This document shows, piece by piece, positions 7,274-8,598 of a stretch of 8,598 nt of DNA (its first letter is position 1; every line of letters begins with the position of its first letter). Position numbers and translations under genes: made by a program. A model generated the notes under the pieces. The model was not told where the DNA came from. It made no database searches and saw only the letters and a program-made list of their open reading frames with translations. The stretch spans positions 1-8,598 of the forward strand of contig JAAUPO010000063.1 of NCBI GenBank assembly GCA_012033095.1. Reading direction: 5' to 3'. Source of the stretch: Synechococcaceae cyanobacterium RL_1_2 (GTDB lineage: Bacteria > Cyanobacteriota > Cyanobacteriia > Cyanobacteriales > JAAUPO01).

Positions 7274-8547
7274 TTATCCCTTTACTTTGGTTTTAATGTG
7301 CTCCACATCGGCCAATAATTGATCTTGGATCATGGTGACTGACTCTTGGGTGGCCATCCATTTCATCCCCACTGTCCGCTGTTGGGCTTCTTCCTCCCCG
7401 ATCACTAAACACAGTTTAGCCCCTAAGCGATCGGCTTTTTTGAATTGTTTACCAAAGTTACCCCCCCCAAAATTTATTTCCACCTTCAAACCAGCCTGAC
7501 GTAATTGATGGGCCAACACAAAACTTTGTTGTTCGGCATCATGGCCCCTGGCAATCATGTAGCAATCGGGGCTAGTAGCTTTAAGGTGTTGTAATTGTTG
7601 CAACAAAATGATGAGCCGTTCTAAACCCATGGCCCAGCCCACTGCTGGAATATTTTTTCCCCCTAGTTGCTCTAGCAGACCATCATAACGCCCCCTCCAC
7701 ACACAGTACCTTGGGCCCCCAGATCGGAGGAAATAATTTCAAAAGCAGTGTGGGTATAGTAATCTAACCCCCTCACTAAGCAAGGGTTTAATACATACTC
7801 AATCCCCACCAAACTTAGTAATTCCTGCACCCGATCGAAATGTTGGCGGGAATGATCCTCCAGATAGTCCACAATAGTGGGGGCATCGGCTACGATCCCT
7901 TGGGTGGTTTGATCCTTACTATCCAAAATCCTGAGGGGGTTACGGTCTAAGCGATCCTGGGAATCTTGATCTAAATCCTGTTTATAGGGGGTTAAATAGG
8001 CCACTAACGCCTCACGATACCGGGCACGATCACCCTTACTACCCACTGTATTTAGATTTAACTCCAGACTTTTAAACCCTAGTTTGCCTAAAATTTCCAC
8101 CGCGATCGTAATTACTTCCACATCAGCACGGGGATCCTCGGTACCCAGTAATTCAATCCCTAGCTGATGGAACTGTCTTTGGCGGCCGGCCTGGGGCCGT
8201 TCATAGCGAAACATCGGGCCTAAGTACCATAATTTATGCAAAGCCCCCTGTTGATCTAAATTGTTTTCAATAAAGGCCCGCGCTACCCCTGCGGTACCTT
8301 CTGGTCTGAGGGTAATAGAACGATTTTTGCGATCGCTAAAGGTGTACATTTCCTTGCCCACCACATCCGTCGCTTCCCCAATACCTCTCGCAAATAGGGA
8401 AGTCTGCTCAAATAAAGGGGTGCGAATTTCTTGATAACAACTGCGATCGAGGACTTCCTGGGCCAACCGCTCAATTTCTTGCCAATAAATAACTTCCGTA
8501 GGGAGAATATCCTTCGTCCCCCGAATTGCCTTAATTTTTTCCGCCAT
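7274..8547 (-). CDS. hisS: Histidyl-tRNA synthetase, one apparent frameshift
   Basis: Charges tRNA-His; class II synthetase, cytoplasmic dimer. ATG at 8547 gives MAEKIKAIRGTKDILP, the standard N-terminus. Motif 1 lies near residues 35-50, motif 2 is FRYERPQAGRQRQFHQLGIE (113-132), preceded by TLRPEGTAGVARAF (79-92). The histidine-specific motif is LVRGLDYYT (257-265), followed by [21 protein letters not shown] and motif 3 AVGWAMGLERL. The C-terminal anticodon-binding domain (YMIARGHDAE to VEHIKTKVKG) is complete. The frame breaks within CGGGRYDG: C5 on the + strand at 7691-7695 should be C6. With that base restored the protein is 424 residues, a usual length. Because the gene is essential and otherwise perfect, a sequencing error is the likely cause. 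Confidence 0.95.
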
Positions 8548-8554
8548 GGATTGG

Positions 8555-8593
8555 ATTACTAATTAATAATTACTAATTGCTATTACTATTTTG
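8555..8593. repeat. Degenerate AT-rich tandem repeat in the hisS leader
   Basis: ATTACTAATT occurs at 8555 and 8569 and again as ATTACTATTT at 8582, spacing 14 then 13 bases. It ends about 8 bases before the hisS start codon on the - strand and so overlaps the expected promoter and leader. It could hold the -10 element (TAATTAT on the - strand) or simply be a slippage-prone tract. Confidence 0.45.
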
Positions 8594-8598
8594 ATTTA

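Noticed and set aside
7274..7702. A second, truncated HisRS-like (HisZ) gene
   Set aside because: It begins MWRGRYDG, which is the direct continuation of the CGGG motif of hisS after one missing base.

Overview
The window comes from a cyanobacterium, probably a Synechocystis-like or other chroococcalean unicell. The evidence is seven copies of the HIP1 octamer GCGATCGC (178, 4696, 5913, 6486, 6539, 7172, 8329) plus many one-off variants, a CruA-type lycopene cyclase, and a valyl-tRNA synthetase carrying an inserted two-helix membrane segment that matches the cyanobacterial CAAD domain. There are no Shine-Dalgarno sequences at the gene starts, which is common in this phylum. I cannot fix the species from the sequence alone.

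Layout. Two genes run on the + strand: the 3' two thirds of valS (2-2401, 5' end outside the window) and cruA (2618-4660). Four genes run toward them on the - strand: hisS (8547-7274), nadC (7258-6404), a small lipoprotein (6308-5811) and an ExoD-family membrane protein (5775-5155). hisS and nadC are 15 bases apart and probably co-transcribed. The lipoprotein and exoD genes are 35 bases apart and may form a second unit. The convergent junction (4661-5154) has no confident gene. It holds a short doubtful ORF, a decayed inverted repeat, a MITE-like palindromic repeat, a perfect 12-bp-arm hairpin, and what looks like the 3' end of a lost gene.

The genes are mostly housekeeping: two aminoacyl-tRNA synthetases, NAD biosynthesis and carotenoid biosynthesis. 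The shared theme is only loose. ValRS is probably tethered to thylakoid or other membrane through CAAD, and CruA makes the cyclic carotenoids used in those membranes. I see no mobile-element genes, CRISPR array, tRNA or rRNA, and no convincing undescribed multi-gene system.

The most important caution is sequence quality. valS, cruA and hisS are all broken by single-base length changes, every one inside a homopolymer run: six apparent contractions (55-56, 68-71, 753-758, 2696-2702, 3558-3561, 7691-7695) and two possible expansions at the cruA 3' end (4552-4555, 4603-4606). Two of these genes are essential and the reading frames resume perfectly, so uncorrected long-read errors are far more likely than real pseudogenes. 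CDS coordinates below span the repaired genes.
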